Shown piece by piece: positions 18,525-26,949 of a DNA stretch of 64,000 nt (the stretch's first letter is position 1; the number at the start of each line of letters is the position of its first letter). The translations under genes were made by a program, and so were the position numbers. Below the pieces are notes generated by a model that saw nothing but the letters and a program-made list of their open reading frames with translations, was not told the DNA's origin and made no database searches. The DNA lies in contig NZ_MCUV01000024.1 of the NCBI RefSeq assembly GCF_002873395.1, positions 62,001-126,000 on the forward strand, in the 5' to 3' direction. The DNA comes from Vibrio sp. 10N.286.49.B3. GTDB lineage: Bacteria; Pseudomonadota; Gammaproteobacteria; Enterobacterales; Vibrionaceae.

Positions 18525-19235
18525 TTAGATGTTAATTGCCGTTTCCAATGCAACAACCATCATGTCGTTAAATGATTTTTGGCGTTCTTCTGAGCTCAGT
18601 TTTTCGCCACGAATGATGTGGTCTGAAACGGTTAAAATTGTCAGTGCTTTTGCTTTTAGATCAGCAGCAACACCGTAAATGCCAGCCGCTTCCATATCAA
18701 CACCTAGGATGCCTAGCTTGTCCATTTTTTCAAAAATGTCAGCTTCAGGTGTGTAAAATAGGTCAGCAGAAAATACGTTACCAACTTTTACTGGTACATT
18801 ATGAGCACGTGCTTGTTTTACTGATTCTTCCAGTAAACCAAAGTCAGCGATTGCTGCGAAATCATGGTTATTGAAACGGATACGGTTTACTTTTGAATCC
18901 GTTGACGCGCCCATACCAATCACAACGTCCATCAGCTTAACGTCATCACGTACAGCACCACAGCTACCAACGCGGATTACATTCTTTACACCAAACTCAG
19001 CAATTAATTCATGTACATAGATACAGCATGAAGGAATACCCATACCGTGACCCATAACCGATACTTTTTTACCTTTGTAGGTACCAGTGTAACCAAACAT
19101 ATTGCGTACATCACATACTTGCTTTACGTCATCTAAAAAAGTTTCAGCAATGTATTTAGCGCGAAGTGGATCACCTGGCATTAGAACTGTTTCTGCAAAA
19201 TCACCAACTTGAGCATTAATATGAGGGGTAGCCAT
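18525..19235 (-). CDS. deoD: Purine-nucleoside phosphorylase
   Basis: 236 residues, the standard length of hexameric bacterial DeoD. It splits purine (deoxy)ribonucleosides with phosphate to base and (deoxy)ribose-1-phosphate in the cytoplasm. Signatures visible are [26 protein letters not shown] (phosphate binding), [26 protein letters not shown] (ribose contact Glu) and TVSDHI, whose Asp protonates the base. The start is supported by GGAGA 7 bases upstream. Other deo genes are not adjacent, so this is a stand-alone copy, as on the small chromosome of other vibrios. Confidence 0.96.
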   Translation of the reverse strand: MATPHINAQVGDFAETVLMPGDPLRAKYIAETFLDDVKQVCDVRNMFGYTGTYKGKKVSVMGHGMGIPSCCIYVHELIAEFGVKNVIRVGSCGAVRDDVKLMDVVIGMGASTDSKVNRIRFNNHDFAAIADFGLLEESVKQARAHNVPVKVGNVFSADLFYTPEADIFEKMDKLGILGVDMEAAGIYGVAADLKAKALTILTVSDHIIRGEKLSSEERQKSFNDMMVVALETAINI

Positions 19236-19500
19236 AATTGTTTCTCCGTTTTCATTAAGTAAATGACATTGGTAATGTGTATTACTAAATTATATTGAAT
19301 TTGGTTTTTTATTTTCAGCTGATAGTAACGGCATCAAGCAGGATGACATGAGAGCATGATCACAAAACCAGCTTGATGATACTTTAACACTACTATTGAT
19401 AACTAAATCTGTTGAACGGTGAAATTACCACTATTTGCTATGCTTGGAAAGGAAGTCTATTAATCAAATAGATTATTTAGTGAAGGTAGGTGCATTAAGA

Positions 19501-20937
19501 ATGAATTTGATATGGTTTCGTCGAGATTTGCGAGTGATTGATAACACAGCGCTTAGGTTTGCCTTGGAGGCGAATCGTCCTGTTGTTGCTGTTTTTATTG
19601 CCACGCCAGAGCAATGGGGTCAACATCACATGTCACCGATTCAAGCTGACCTAATTTACCGTCGCTTGTTTGCACTCCGTGATGATCTCAAAAAGCTAAA
19701 TATTCCCTTATTGTATTGTGAAGTAAGTAACTATTCAGCAAGTGTCGATGCCATAACCCATTTAGCTAATTCATTCGATGCCGATCATATTTTTGCTAAT
19801 AAAGAGTATGAAGTGAATGAGGAACACAGAGATCGGTTATTAAAATCTTCCCTACTTGATTCTCAATGCACTCTATCTTTGTTCGATGATAAATGTGTGT
19901 TTGCCCCTGGTGACGTTTTAAATAAGCAAGGTACATATTTTAAAGTATTTACCCCTTTTAAGAAAAGTTGGTTAAATCGATTTACACCACCACATGTTAC
20001 TTCCCCACATGCACAAGAATATAATCTATCTGACATGCAAAGTGAGCTTGCAAACGAGTCCAATTTTAGTGAATTGTCGGATTCAATTCGGTTCTCATAC
20101 TCACGTAAAAATAGTCAGGCCTGGAAAGTGGAAAGTAGTGACATTATTCGCCAGTTACGTACATTTTGCACTCAGCATGTTGACCAATATGATGTTGAGC
20201 GCGACTTTCCCTCTCTCGATACAACCAGTCGACTTTCACCCTATCTAGCCATTGGAGCGCTTTCGGTTCGTCAATGTATTGCTCGTTTATATATGCAAAG
20301 CCAAGCGGGAGTACTTAGTACAGGTAAGCAGATTTGGCTCAGTGAATTAATATGGCGTGAATTTTATCAACATTTACTCTCTTTTGAGCCAAAGTTGTCG
20401 AGAGGTCATGCGTTCGTTACCTGGAGTGAGGATATTGGTTGGCATGATAACCTACAAGCACTACAGGCTTGGCAGCAAGGTAAAACAGGCTTTCCACTGG
20501 TTGATGCTGCCATGAGACAGCTAAATCAAACCGGTTGGATGCATAATCGTTTACGTATGGTTGTTGCCAGCTTCCTGACTAAAGATTTACATCTCAACTG
20601 GCGAGAAGGTGAAGCGTATTTTATGAGCCAATTAATTGATGGCGATTTTGCTGCCAACAACGGTGGTTGGCAATGGTCAGCCTCTACAGGTTGTGATGGG
20701 CAGCCATACTTTAGGATCTTTAACCCTGTAAGCCAAAGCGAACGATTTGATGCACAAGGCGAATTTATTCGTTACTGGTTACCTGAGCTTGAAAGTGTGC
20801 CGGATAAGTGGATTCATCAACCTTGGATGTGGGAGGGTTCACAAATGTTAGATTATCCCCAACCAATCATTGATCATAAAGTTGAAAGAGGGGTAACTTT
20901 AGCGGCATACAAAGCCGCAAAGGATAGCAGCCAATGA
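19501..20937 (+). CDS. phrB: Deoxyribodipyrimidine photolyase (class I CPD photolyase)
   Basis: 478 residues from ATG 19501, matching the usual length of about 470. The in-frame TTG/ATG codons upstream from 19435 add residues absent from the family, whose N-terminus is MNLIWFRRDLR. The N-terminal antenna-binding domain spans about 1-130 and the C-terminal FAD domain about 200-470. FAD-domain motifs are SRLSPYLAIGALS, LIWREFYQHLL, KTGFPLVDAAMRQLNQTGWMHNRLRMVVASFLTKDL and DGDFAANNGGWQWSASTGCD. It repairs cyclobutane pyrimidine dimers using blue light. The stop overlaps the next start by four bases (ATGA), so the L,D-transpeptidase gene is translationally coupled. Confidence 0.94.
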   Translation: MNLIWFRRDLRVIDNTALRFALEANRPVVAVFIATPEQWGQHHMSPIQADLIYRRLFALRDDLKKLNIPLLYCEVSNYSASVDAITHLANSFDADHIFANKEYEVNEEHRDRLLKSSLLDSQCTLSLFDDKCVFAPGDVLNKQGTYFKVFTPFKKSWLNRFTPPHVTSPHAQEYNLSDMQSELANESNFSELSDSIRFSYSRKNSQAWKVESSDIIRQLRTFCTQHVDQYDVERDFPSLDTTSRLSPYLAIGALSVRQCIARLYMQSQAGVLSTGKQIWLSELIWREFYQHLLSFEPKLSRGHAFVTWSEDIGWHDNLQALQAWQQGKTGFPLVDAAMRQLNQTGWMHNRLRMVVASFLTKDLHLNWREGEAYFMSQLIDGDFAANNGGWQWSASTGCDGQPYFRIFNPVSQSERFDAQGEFIRYWLPELESVPDKWIHQPWMWEGSQMLDYPQPIIDHKVERGVTLAAYKAAKDSSQ

Positions 20938-21893
20938 TTTTTTTTAATGCCATTCATCAAATAGCAAAACCATGTTTGCCAAGAAAGTGGAAAAGCGCTT
21001 TATTGGGCCTGTGTTTATCAGCCAGTAGTGGGTGCTTACTTGCTGCAACTTATTCTCTACCAAGTGATGAAAGTAAAATGGTCGGTCGTCTACAAAGGCA
21101 CATGGTTGATAAAGGCGAAACGCTCGCCAATATAGCGAAGCACTATGATGTTGGATTTTTAGCTTTAATGGCAGCAAATCAGGGCGTTGATCCTTTTTTA
21201 CCTGCAGATGGTCATGTTTTGACTATCCCAACACAGCTAATTTTGCCCGATGTCCCAAAAGAGGGGATTGTAATTAACTTAGCAGAGCTGAGACTTTACT
21301 ATTTTGAACCGAAGAAAGATCAAGTACATATTTTCCCTGTCGGAATCGGTAGAATTGGGCGTGATACCCCTGAAATGAAAACCAGCATAAGTCAGAAGCG
21401 AGCTAACCCTACCTGGACACCTCCTCAATCAATTCGTAAAGAGTATTTAGAAAAGGGAGTGACGTTGCCCACTGTTGTTCCTGCAGGGCCTGATAATCCG
21501 CTTGGTGAGTATGCTTTGCGTCTTTCCTATGGGATGGGGGATTATCTTATTCATGGTACAAATAAGGACTTTGGTATTGGTCTACGAGTCAGTTCTGGCT
21601 GTATACGTATGGAGCCAAAAGATATTGAGTGGCTTTTTAATCAAGTTAAGAAAGGTGAAAAGGTGCGCATAATTGATGAGCCAATTAAAGTCGCATTTGA
21701 GCCAGACCGTAGTGTGTTTATTGAGGTTCACGAACCATTGACACGCAGCAATGGGACCAAGAAAGAATTAGAATTGCCGAGCGATTTAAATCGATGGTTA
21801 GAGATGTATAATTTTTCATTAAGCAAAGCAAAATCAGTGATACTTGCTCAAAATGGCTTACCGATAGAAATAGTAACGCCTACTAATGAGTAG
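20934..21893 (+). CDS. L,D-transpeptidase of YbiS/ErfK type (Lpp-anchoring candidate)
   Basis: 319 residues. A signal-like hydrophobic stretch (ALLGLCLSASSGCLLAA) lies after a positively charged start. A LysM-like region (HMVDKGETLANIAKHYDVGFLALMAANQGVDP) comes next, followed by a YkuD catalytic domain with the motif HGTN plus SSGCIRM, holding the nucleophilic Cys. These periplasmic enzymes attach Braun lipoprotein to peptidoglycan or form 3-3 cross-links. The next gene, convergent, encodes Lpp, which makes Lpp attachment the likely job. Its start overlaps the photolyase stop by four bases. Its stop codon lies inside a perfect 15-bp inverted repeat. Confidence 0.9.
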   Translation: MIFFNAIHQIAKPCLPRKWKSALLGLCLSASSGCLLAATYSLPSDESKMVGRLQRHMVDKGETLANIAKHYDVGFLALMAANQGVDPFLPADGHVLTIPTQLILPDVPKEGIVINLAELRLYYFEPKKDQVHIFPVGIGRIGRDTPEMKTSISQKRANPTWTPPQSIRKEYLEKGVTLPTVVPAGPDNPLGEYALRLSYGMGDYLIHGTNKDFGIGLRVSSGCIRMEPKDIEWLFNQVKKGEKVRIIDEPIKVAFEPDRSVFIEVHEPLTRSNGTKKELELPSDLNRWLEMYNFSLSKAKSVILAQNGLPIEIVTPTNE

Positions 21894-21903
21894 GCGTTAC
21901 TAT
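21870..21903. terminator. Perfect 15-bp hairpin spanning the L,D-transpeptidase stop codon
   Basis: ATAGTAACGCCTACT (21870-21884) and its exact complement (21889-21903) enclose the 4-base loop AATG; the TAG stop is at 21891-21893. No U-run follows on either strand, so it may protect the mRNA 3' end or separate convergent transcripts rather than act as a classical terminator. Confidence 0.6.
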
Positions 21904-21974
21904 CATTAATCATTGAAACTTAGCTCGTATGATTAAGTTCCAATGACGGATGATTATTTTACTAAGTAAGTAAA

Positions 21975-22241
21975 TTACTTAGTGTATGAGCGAGCAATGT
22001 TATCAATACGATCGTTCGCACGCTCAGCATCTTCTTTTGCAGTCATGGCCGCTTGACTTGCTTCAGACGCTTTCATTTCAGCACTCTTTTGTTCACTTTT
22101 TAGTGCAGAGACTTCTTGGCTCAGTTGAGCAACTTGGTTTTGCAGCTCAGACATGCCAACATCAGCAACTTTATCACTTGAAGAACAGCCCGCAAGTACA
22201 AATACAGATGCAGCAGCTACCGCGATTAACGTTTTATTCAT
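21975..22241 (-). CDS. lpp: Major outer-membrane (Braun/murein) lipoprotein
   Basis: 88 residues from the ATG at 22241, which has a strong AAGGAGTTCC site. The longer open frame upstream adds residues unlike a signal peptide. The signal peptide MNKTLIAVAAASVFVLAGC ends in a lipobox (VLAGC), with Cys19 as the lipidated residue. The mature part is a heptad coiled coil (SELQNQVAQLSQEVSALKSEQ) that would trimerise. The C-terminus ends in SYTK, with a terminal Lys as the likely peptidoglycan attachment point. It tethers the outer membrane to murein. The convergent neighbouring gene encodes a matching L,D-transpeptidase. Confidence 0.93.
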   Translation of the reverse strand: MNKTLIAVAAASVFVLAGCSSSDKVADVGMSELQNQVAQLSQEVSALKSEQKSAEMKASEASQAAMTAKEDAERANDRIDNIARSYTK

Positions 22242-22276
22242 AGGAACTCCTTGTTTGATAAATATCGATAGTCGCC

Positions 22277-22311
22277 ATATATGTTGTAAATCATAGAGTA
22301 GCAACATATAT
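22277..22311 (-). promoter_or_regulatory. Inverted repeat upstream of lpp
   Basis: ATATATGTTG and its exact complement CAACATATAT (22277-22286 and 22302-22311) flank a 15-base spacer in the 288-base gap between lpp and the divergent DEAD helicase gene. It lies 36-70 bases upstream of the lpp start and could be an operator or a 5'-UTR structure. No regulator is identified. Confidence 0.4.
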
Positions 22312-22529
22312 CATTGTAGCGACAAATTTACATACAGCCTAATTTTGTGCGATGTTATTTTACTTTAATTATCTTTTTTCTCTATTTTGATTCAAATGCT
22401 TAACATGGGTCACAGGAAGTAGAGGTTAATTAATTAAGAATAATTTTGTGTGATCGCTATCCATGTTTGGTGTTTTCGCGGTATTATGTAGTGTTATTTA
22501 ATTAAAATTGATCAAGACTGGAGAGTCCA

Positions 22530-23864
22530 TTGCACTTTAAAGATTTAGGCCTAGATAATCGGTTACTGAAAACCTTAAAACACTACGATTTTAAGCAAGC
22601 AACCGATATTCAAAAACAAGCTATCCCTGTAGCTATCGCAGGAAAGGATTTATTAGCTTCGTCAAAAACTGGATCTGGCAAAACTTTAGCATTCGTTTTA
22701 CCTATGCTGCATAAGGCTCTTAAGTCAAAAGCATTCTCAGCACGAGATCCTCGTGGTGTTATTTTGGCTCCAACGCGTGAGCTAGCAAAACAAGTTTACG
22801 GTGAACTTCGTTCAATGCTAGGTGGCTTATCTTACGATGCTGCTCTTATTGTTGGTGGTGAAAACTTCAACGATCAGGTAAAAGCATTACGCAAGTACCC
22901 ACGCTTTATTGTTGCAACACCAGGTCGCTTAGCTGATCACCTTGAGCATAAATCAACGTTTTTAGATGGCGTTGATACCTTGGTTTTAGATGAAGCCGAC
23001 CGTATGCTTGATCTAGGTTTTGCTCCAGAACTGCGCCGTATTAACAATGCAGCTCGTCACCGTCGTCGTCAGACGCTAATGTTCTCAGCAACGCTTGACC
23101 ATGATGAAGTCAATGGTATTGCGGCTGAGATGTTAGATTCACCAAAGCGTATTGCCATTGGTGTTTCAAATGAAGAGCACAAAGATATTACGCAGAAATT
23201 TTACCTGTGTGATCACCTAGACCATAAAGAAGCACTGTTAGACCGCATTCTAGAAGAAGCGGAATATCGTCAGGTCATCATCTTTACCGCAACACGTATT
23301 GATACTGAGCGTCTAACCGCTAAGTTAAATGAGAAGAAATTAAAAGCCGTTGCATTAAGTGGCAGCTTAAATCAAACGCAACGTAGCGCAATCATGAGCC
23401 AATTTGAGCGCTTTGTGTTTAAGATCTTGGTAACAACCGATGTTGCTTCTCGTGGTCTTGATATTGCCAATGTAACGCACGTTATTAACTTTGATATGCC
23501 AAAGCATACCGAAGAGTACGTTCACCGTGTTGGTCGTACTGGTCGTGCTGGTAACAAAGGTGATGCGGTATCACTCGTCGGTCCAAAAGACTGGGATAGC
23601 TTTAAGCGTGTAGAAACATTCTTACAGCAAGATCTTAGCTTCTCTGTATTGGAAGGCTTAAAAGGTAAATTTAAAGGCCTACGCCCTCGTAATCTACCAT
23701 TTAAAAAGGGTGGTCCAGCGAAGAAATCGAGCAAGCCAAAAGGCAGCACGACACCTAAGAAGCAGAAGAAACGCGATAAGAGCTTCCATCAAAATGTTGC
23801 AGTGGGTGATAGCGTCTTTATCCCTAAGAAAAAAGTCGCACCTAAAGTTGATGATGGTGAGTAA
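22530..23864 (+). CDS. DEAD-box ATP-dependent RNA helicase (SrmB/RhlE-like)
   Basis: 444 residues from a TTG start preceded by GGAGAG at 4 bases; no better start with a family N-terminus exists. Motifs in order: Q motif (FKQATDIQKQAIP), I ASSKTGSGKT, Ia PTRELA, Ib TPGR, II DEAD, III SAT, IV IIFTAT, V TTDVASRGLD, VI HRVGRTGRAG. The tail from about residue 395 is Lys/Pro rich and probably binds RNA. Such helicases act in ribosome assembly, mRNA turnover or cold adaptation; the exact paralogue cannot be named. It is monocistronic, ending at a bidirectional terminator shared with nasA. Confidence 0.93.
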   Translation: MHFKDLGLDNRLLKTLKHYDFKQATDIQKQAIPVAIAGKDLLASSKTGSGKTLAFVLPMLHKALKSKAFSARDPRGVILAPTRELAKQVYGELRSMLGGLSYDAALIVGGENFNDQVKALRKYPRFIVATPGRLADHLEHKSTFLDGVDTLVLDEADRMLDLGFAPELRRINNAARHRRRQTLMFSATLDHDEVNGIAAEMLDSPKRIAIGVSNEEHKDITQKFYLCDHLDHKEALLDRILEEAEYRQVIIFTATRIDTERLTAKLNEKKLKAVALSGSLNQTQRSAIMSQFERFVFKILVTTDVASRGLDIANVTHVINFDMPKHTEEYVHRVGRTGRAGNKGDAVSLVGPKDWDSFKRVETFLQQDLSFSVLEGLKGKFKGLRPRNLPFKKGGPAKKSSKPKGSTTPKKQKKRDKSFHQNVAVGDSVFIPKKKVAPKVDDGE

Positions 23865-23916
23865 ACCGCTAATGGGCTAGTTTATCCCTGATAGACAATA
23901 TCCCTAATAGACTATG

Positions 23917-23978
23917 AAACCGAAGCTTGCACTCTTTGCTCTTTATCGTTGAGAGTATATGCAAACTTCGGTTTTTTT
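23917..23978. terminator. Bidirectional terminator between the DEAD helicase gene and nasA
   Basis: AAACCGAAG (23917-23925) pairs with CTTCGGTTT (23966-23974). Inner arms TTGCA/TGCAA and ACTCT/AGAGT extend the stem, and a T-run lies at 23972-23978. It ends the helicase transcript and may also serve nasA, although the A-tract on that side is short. Confidence 0.8.
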
Positions 23979-23995
23979 ATATCTAAATTATTCAC

Positions 23996-26515
23996 TTAAT
24001 CTACATACTCCCTCTGCATAAACCGTTGCTCACCTTCATTATCAATGGCACTGGCGCATACCGCTTCTAACCATTCTACATCGAGCTCAGAAATAGGCGT
24101 TTTCACTAAGAAAGCTCGATTTACTCTCATTGACTTTATCGTCGCCACTCTAAAATTACCGCTATCATCATTGCTCTCATAGGATAATTTTTTATCACTA
24201 TCAGCATCAAGAAAATGGCTGAGTTGTAGGGTTAATTCGATTGGGTTTAAATGAGAGGCAAGTCGATATAGATAGCCATGCTCGACTTTTTGCTTAACCC
24301 AGTAGTCAAAGGATTCAAAGTTAATGCTGTTTTTACTAATGAAAATGGCTTCCGTTCGGTAGTGCCATGGACGAATGGTTACTGGTGTGTGCTTGAATTC
24401 CGGTTGACCTGAGCGACTATCTGCATTCGGCTTAATCAAATCGCACGGCTTACTGTTTTTTGCCGTAAGTTGATTCCAATGGATTGGCATGAATAGCTCA
24501 CCTGGTGCTATTGATTCGTTGACATCAACTCTAGCCAACACTTGTCCTTGAGCACTCTCTATCATACTAATCGCGTTGTGTTGTAGCTGGTATTGCTGTG
24601 CTGTTCGCGGGTGGATGGTGACATAAGGCTCTGGGGTGTGACTGGCTAAACGAGAAGAGAGGCCGGTACGTGTCATCGTATGCCAATGATCTCTGATCCG
24701 CCCGCTATTAAGTAAAAGTGGGTAGGAGGTATCGACTTGGCTTTGAGGTTGCTGATGTTGGACGGCAATAAACTGCGCTTTTTTATTCGTAGTAAAAAAT
24801 TGCTGGTCATGAAACATACGCTGATGAACGATTTCAGTTTGTTTTATTAGTACTGGCCATTGTTGTGGCGTCAGTTCACTGTACCCTTTAGCATCTAAGT
24901 TGGTTAATCCAATTAGGGATAGGTCGCGGTTTTCTCCCATGGCATTATCTAAGCTTGTTAATTGGGCGTACTCATTAAAAATCTCTCCCTCATGGGCATA
25001 ATCAAAAGCAGTGATAAACCCCATCTTTTGTGCAACTTGACTGACTATCCACCAATCAGGCTTAGCCAACCCTGGGCTAGGGAATAGTCGGCGTTGACGC
25101 GATATTCTACGCTCAGAGTTGGTGACAGTACCCGATTTTTCACTCCACCCTTGAGCAGGCAAAACCATATCGGCGAGTTGAGTCGTTTCAGTATCAGCAA
25201 TACAGTCGGAGACGACAACAAAAGGGCACTTTTCGAGAGCGGATTTTATTTTTGCGCTATCGGGTAAACTTACCATTGGGTTGGTCGCCATAATCCAAAC
25301 GGCTTTGATTTTGCCTTGTTCCATTGCATCAAAGAGATCAATGGCTTTAAGACCTGGTTGGTCAGCAAGATTGTTCGTTTGCCAGAAGTCACTGATCATT
25401 TGATGATGCTTAGGATTTTCGAACTCCATATGCGCTGCTAACGTATTGGCTAATCCACCGACTTCTCGCCCTCCCATTGCATTAGGTTGACCGGTGATGG
25501 AGAAGGGACCACAACCTTCTTTGCCTATTTTCCCTGTCGCTAGGTGACAATTGAGAATGCTGTTTACTTTATCAGTACCTTGAGAGGATTGATTGACACC
25601 TTGAGAGTAGATCGTGACGACTTTTTGAGTCGTAGAGAAGGCGGAGTAGAAGGTGGCTAAATCATCAGAAGCAATGCCCGTTATTTGTTCTACATTGCTA
25701 TTTTGTTCGAGGTTAAGGCTCTGTTTTGCAAGAGTGAGCGCTTGTTCAAATCCATCGGTGTACTGTTCAATATACTGTTGATCAAGGCTATTATTGTCAG
25801 AAAGATAAGCAAGTAGACCATTAAATAATGAGACATCTGAGCCAGACTTTAATGCTAGATGGAGATCAGAAATTTCACACGTTGCTGTTTTACGAGGATC
25901 AATAACGACAATATTGAGTTGTGGATTATTTTGTTTAGCAAGACGTAAGCGTTGAAATAAAACTGGATGACACCAAGCTAAATTAGAGCCTGTTATGATC
26001 ACCATTTCAGCTTGTTCTAAGTCTTCATAGCAGATCGGGACCGTATCGGTACCAAAAGCGCGTTTATGACCTGCGACAGAAGAAGCCATGCACAGTCGCG
26101 AGTTGCTATCAATATTACTGCTACCAATAAAGCCTTTCATTAATTTATTAGCGACATAGTAATCTTCAGTCAAAAGTTGCCCTGAGACATAAAAAGCAAC
26201 GGAGTCTGGACCATACTCTTGAATGGTTTGCTGAAACTTTTCAGCGACCGTTTTTGTTGCTTCATCCCAACTAATATCGGTGACGAATGACTGATGATTA
26301 ATACGGTTTCGCTTTAGCGGTACCATTAAGCGCCCATCAGTAATAACTGTATCACCAAGCGCAACTCCCTTTGTGCATAGCTTTCCATAGTTGGAGGGAT
26401 GCTGTTTATCACCTCTAATATCAAGCCCTCCTTGCGCATTGGGTTTGGCTTCAATGCCACAACCTACTCCACAATAGGCACAGGTTGTTTTAATCCATCC
26501 ATCATTACTTATCAT
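23996..26515 (-). CDS. nasA: Assimilatory nitrate reductase catalytic subunit
   Basis: 839 residues from ATG 26515, which follows AAGGTAGGGACA; an in-frame ATG 18 bases upstream lacks a ribosome-binding site. The N-terminal [4Fe-4S] motif is CAYCGVGCG plus KLCTKG. Molybdopterin-guanine-dinucleotide motifs follow (NSRLCMASS, ITGSNLAWCHP, TGQPNAMGGREVGGLAN, WIMATNPMVSLPD). There is no Tat signal, so it is cytoplasmic NasA and not periplasmic NapA. It reduces nitrate to nitrite for NirBD, encoded divergently. The C-terminus lacks the Cys-rich [2Fe-2S] extension known in some NasA proteins, and no NasB/NasC reductase gene is adjacent, so the electron donor is unclear. A sigma-54 promoter match lies upstream. 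Confidence 0.93.
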   Translation of the reverse strand: MISNDGWIKTTCAYCGVGCGIEAKPNAQGGLDIRGDKQHPSNYGKLCTKGVALGDTVITDGRLMVPLKRNRINHQSFVTDISWDEATKTVAEKFQQTIQEYGPDSVAFYVSGQLLTEDYYVANKLMKGFIGSSNIDSNSRLCMASSVAGHKRAFGTDTVPICYEDLEQAEMVIITGSNLAWCHPVLFQRLRLAKQNNPQLNIVVIDPRKTATCEISDLHLALKSGSDVSLFNGLLAYLSDNNSLDQQYIEQYTDGFEQALTLAKQSLNLEQNSNVEQITGIASDDLATFYSAFSTTQKVVTIYSQGVNQSSQGTDKVNSILNCHLATGKIGKEGCGPFSITGQPNAMGGREVGGLANTLAAHMEFENPKHHQMISDFWQTNNLADQPGLKAIDLFDAMEQGKIKAVWIMATNPMVSLPDSAKIKSALEKCPFVVVSDCIADTETTQLADMVLPAQGWSEKSGTVTNSERRISRQRRLFPSPGLAKPDWWIVSQVAQKMGFITAFDYAHEGEIFNEYAQLTSLDNAMGENRDLSLIGLTNLDAKGYSELTPQQWPVLIKQTEIVHQRMFHDQQFFTTNKKAQFIAVQHQQPQSQVDTSYPLLLNSGRIRDHWHTMTRTGLSSRLASHTPEPYVTIHPRTAQQYQLQHNAISMIESAQGQVLARVDVNESIAPGELFMPIHWNQLTAKNSKPCDLIKPNADSRSGQPEFKHTPVTIRPWHYRTEAIFISKNSINFESFDYWVKQKVEHGYLYRLASHLNPIELTLQLSHFLDADSDKKLSYESNDDSGNFRVATIKSMRVNRAFLVKTPISELDVEWLEAVCASAIDNEGEQRFMQREYVD

Positions 26516-26578
26516 TGTCCCTACCTTACTCATACAAATAGAGCTTGATGTTACAGTTGTTAAATATTTATCTATAGA

Positions 26579-26594
26579 AGCAATCTTTAAGCCA
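26579..26594 (-). promoter_or_regulatory. Candidate sigma-54 promoter of nasA
   Basis: On the minus strand the sequence reads TGGCTTAAAGATTGCT, with the invariant GG-N10-GC spacing and the -12 element TTGCT. The predicted start near 26568 leaves a 5' UTR of about 50 bases before the nasA ATG at 26515. Confidence 0.65.
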
Positions 26595-26722
26595 TATAGT
26601 GGGAAGATAGTTAAATGGAGAGTTTTTGTTGTTTTTATAAATGTTTACAGCACTTTATATGTATATACCTCTAAAGTGGTATGTGGTGTAATGGTGATTA
26701 TAGTGGGAGTTTATTTAATTGT

Positions 26723-26750
26723 TGCACTGTTTTGATGTGCTTTTGCACCA
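26723..26750. promoter_or_regulatory. Cluster of NtrC-like half-sites between nasA and cobA
   Basis: TGCAC (26723-26727), GTGC (26737-26740) and TGCACC (26744-26749) fall within 28 bases. They lie about 140-160 bases from both sigma-54 promoter matches, a normal enhancer distance. None forms a full NtrC consensus (TGCAC-N7-GTGCA) with correct spacing, so the assignment is tentative. Confidence 0.45.
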
Positions 26751-26879
26751 AAGGGGGCTTTAATTGCATTTTTTGAACGTTTTTATATTAGTACACTTGC
26801 CTAGTTATGAGGGTGTTTTTATTTTTAACATTATGTTTACCAAGTGAATTTGAATTTATTTATTGTGTATTTTTTGAAC

Positions 26880-26895
26880 TGGCACTTTCTTTGCT
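26880..26895 (+). promoter_or_regulatory. Candidate sigma-54 promoter of cobA-nirBD-narK
   Basis: TGGCACTTTCTTTGCT is an essentially perfect -24/-12 match (TGGCAC-N5-TTGCT). The predicted start near 26906 lies about 44 bases before the cobA ATG at 26950. This points to RpoN and nitrogen-limitation control. Confidence 0.8.
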
Positions 26896-26949
26896 GCCCT
26901 AATTGGTCAATGAGATTTAGTTTATCTCTTGAGCTAAAGGGAGTTGGAT

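Larger units (their letters stand above)
26516..26949. other. Divergent control region of the nitrate-assimilation locus
   Basis: 434 bases without a gene, very AT-rich, containing two outward-facing sigma-54 promoter matches and a central group of TGCAC half-sites. The AT-rich DNA between them could hold a bending-protein site. I saw no leader-peptide or riboswitch signature. Confidence 0.7.

Noticed and set aside
23996..26515. Assignment as periplasmic nitrate reductase NapA
   Set aside because: There is no twin-arginine signal before the CAYCGVGCG cluster and the neighbours are nirBD and a nitrate transporter, not napDFBC.
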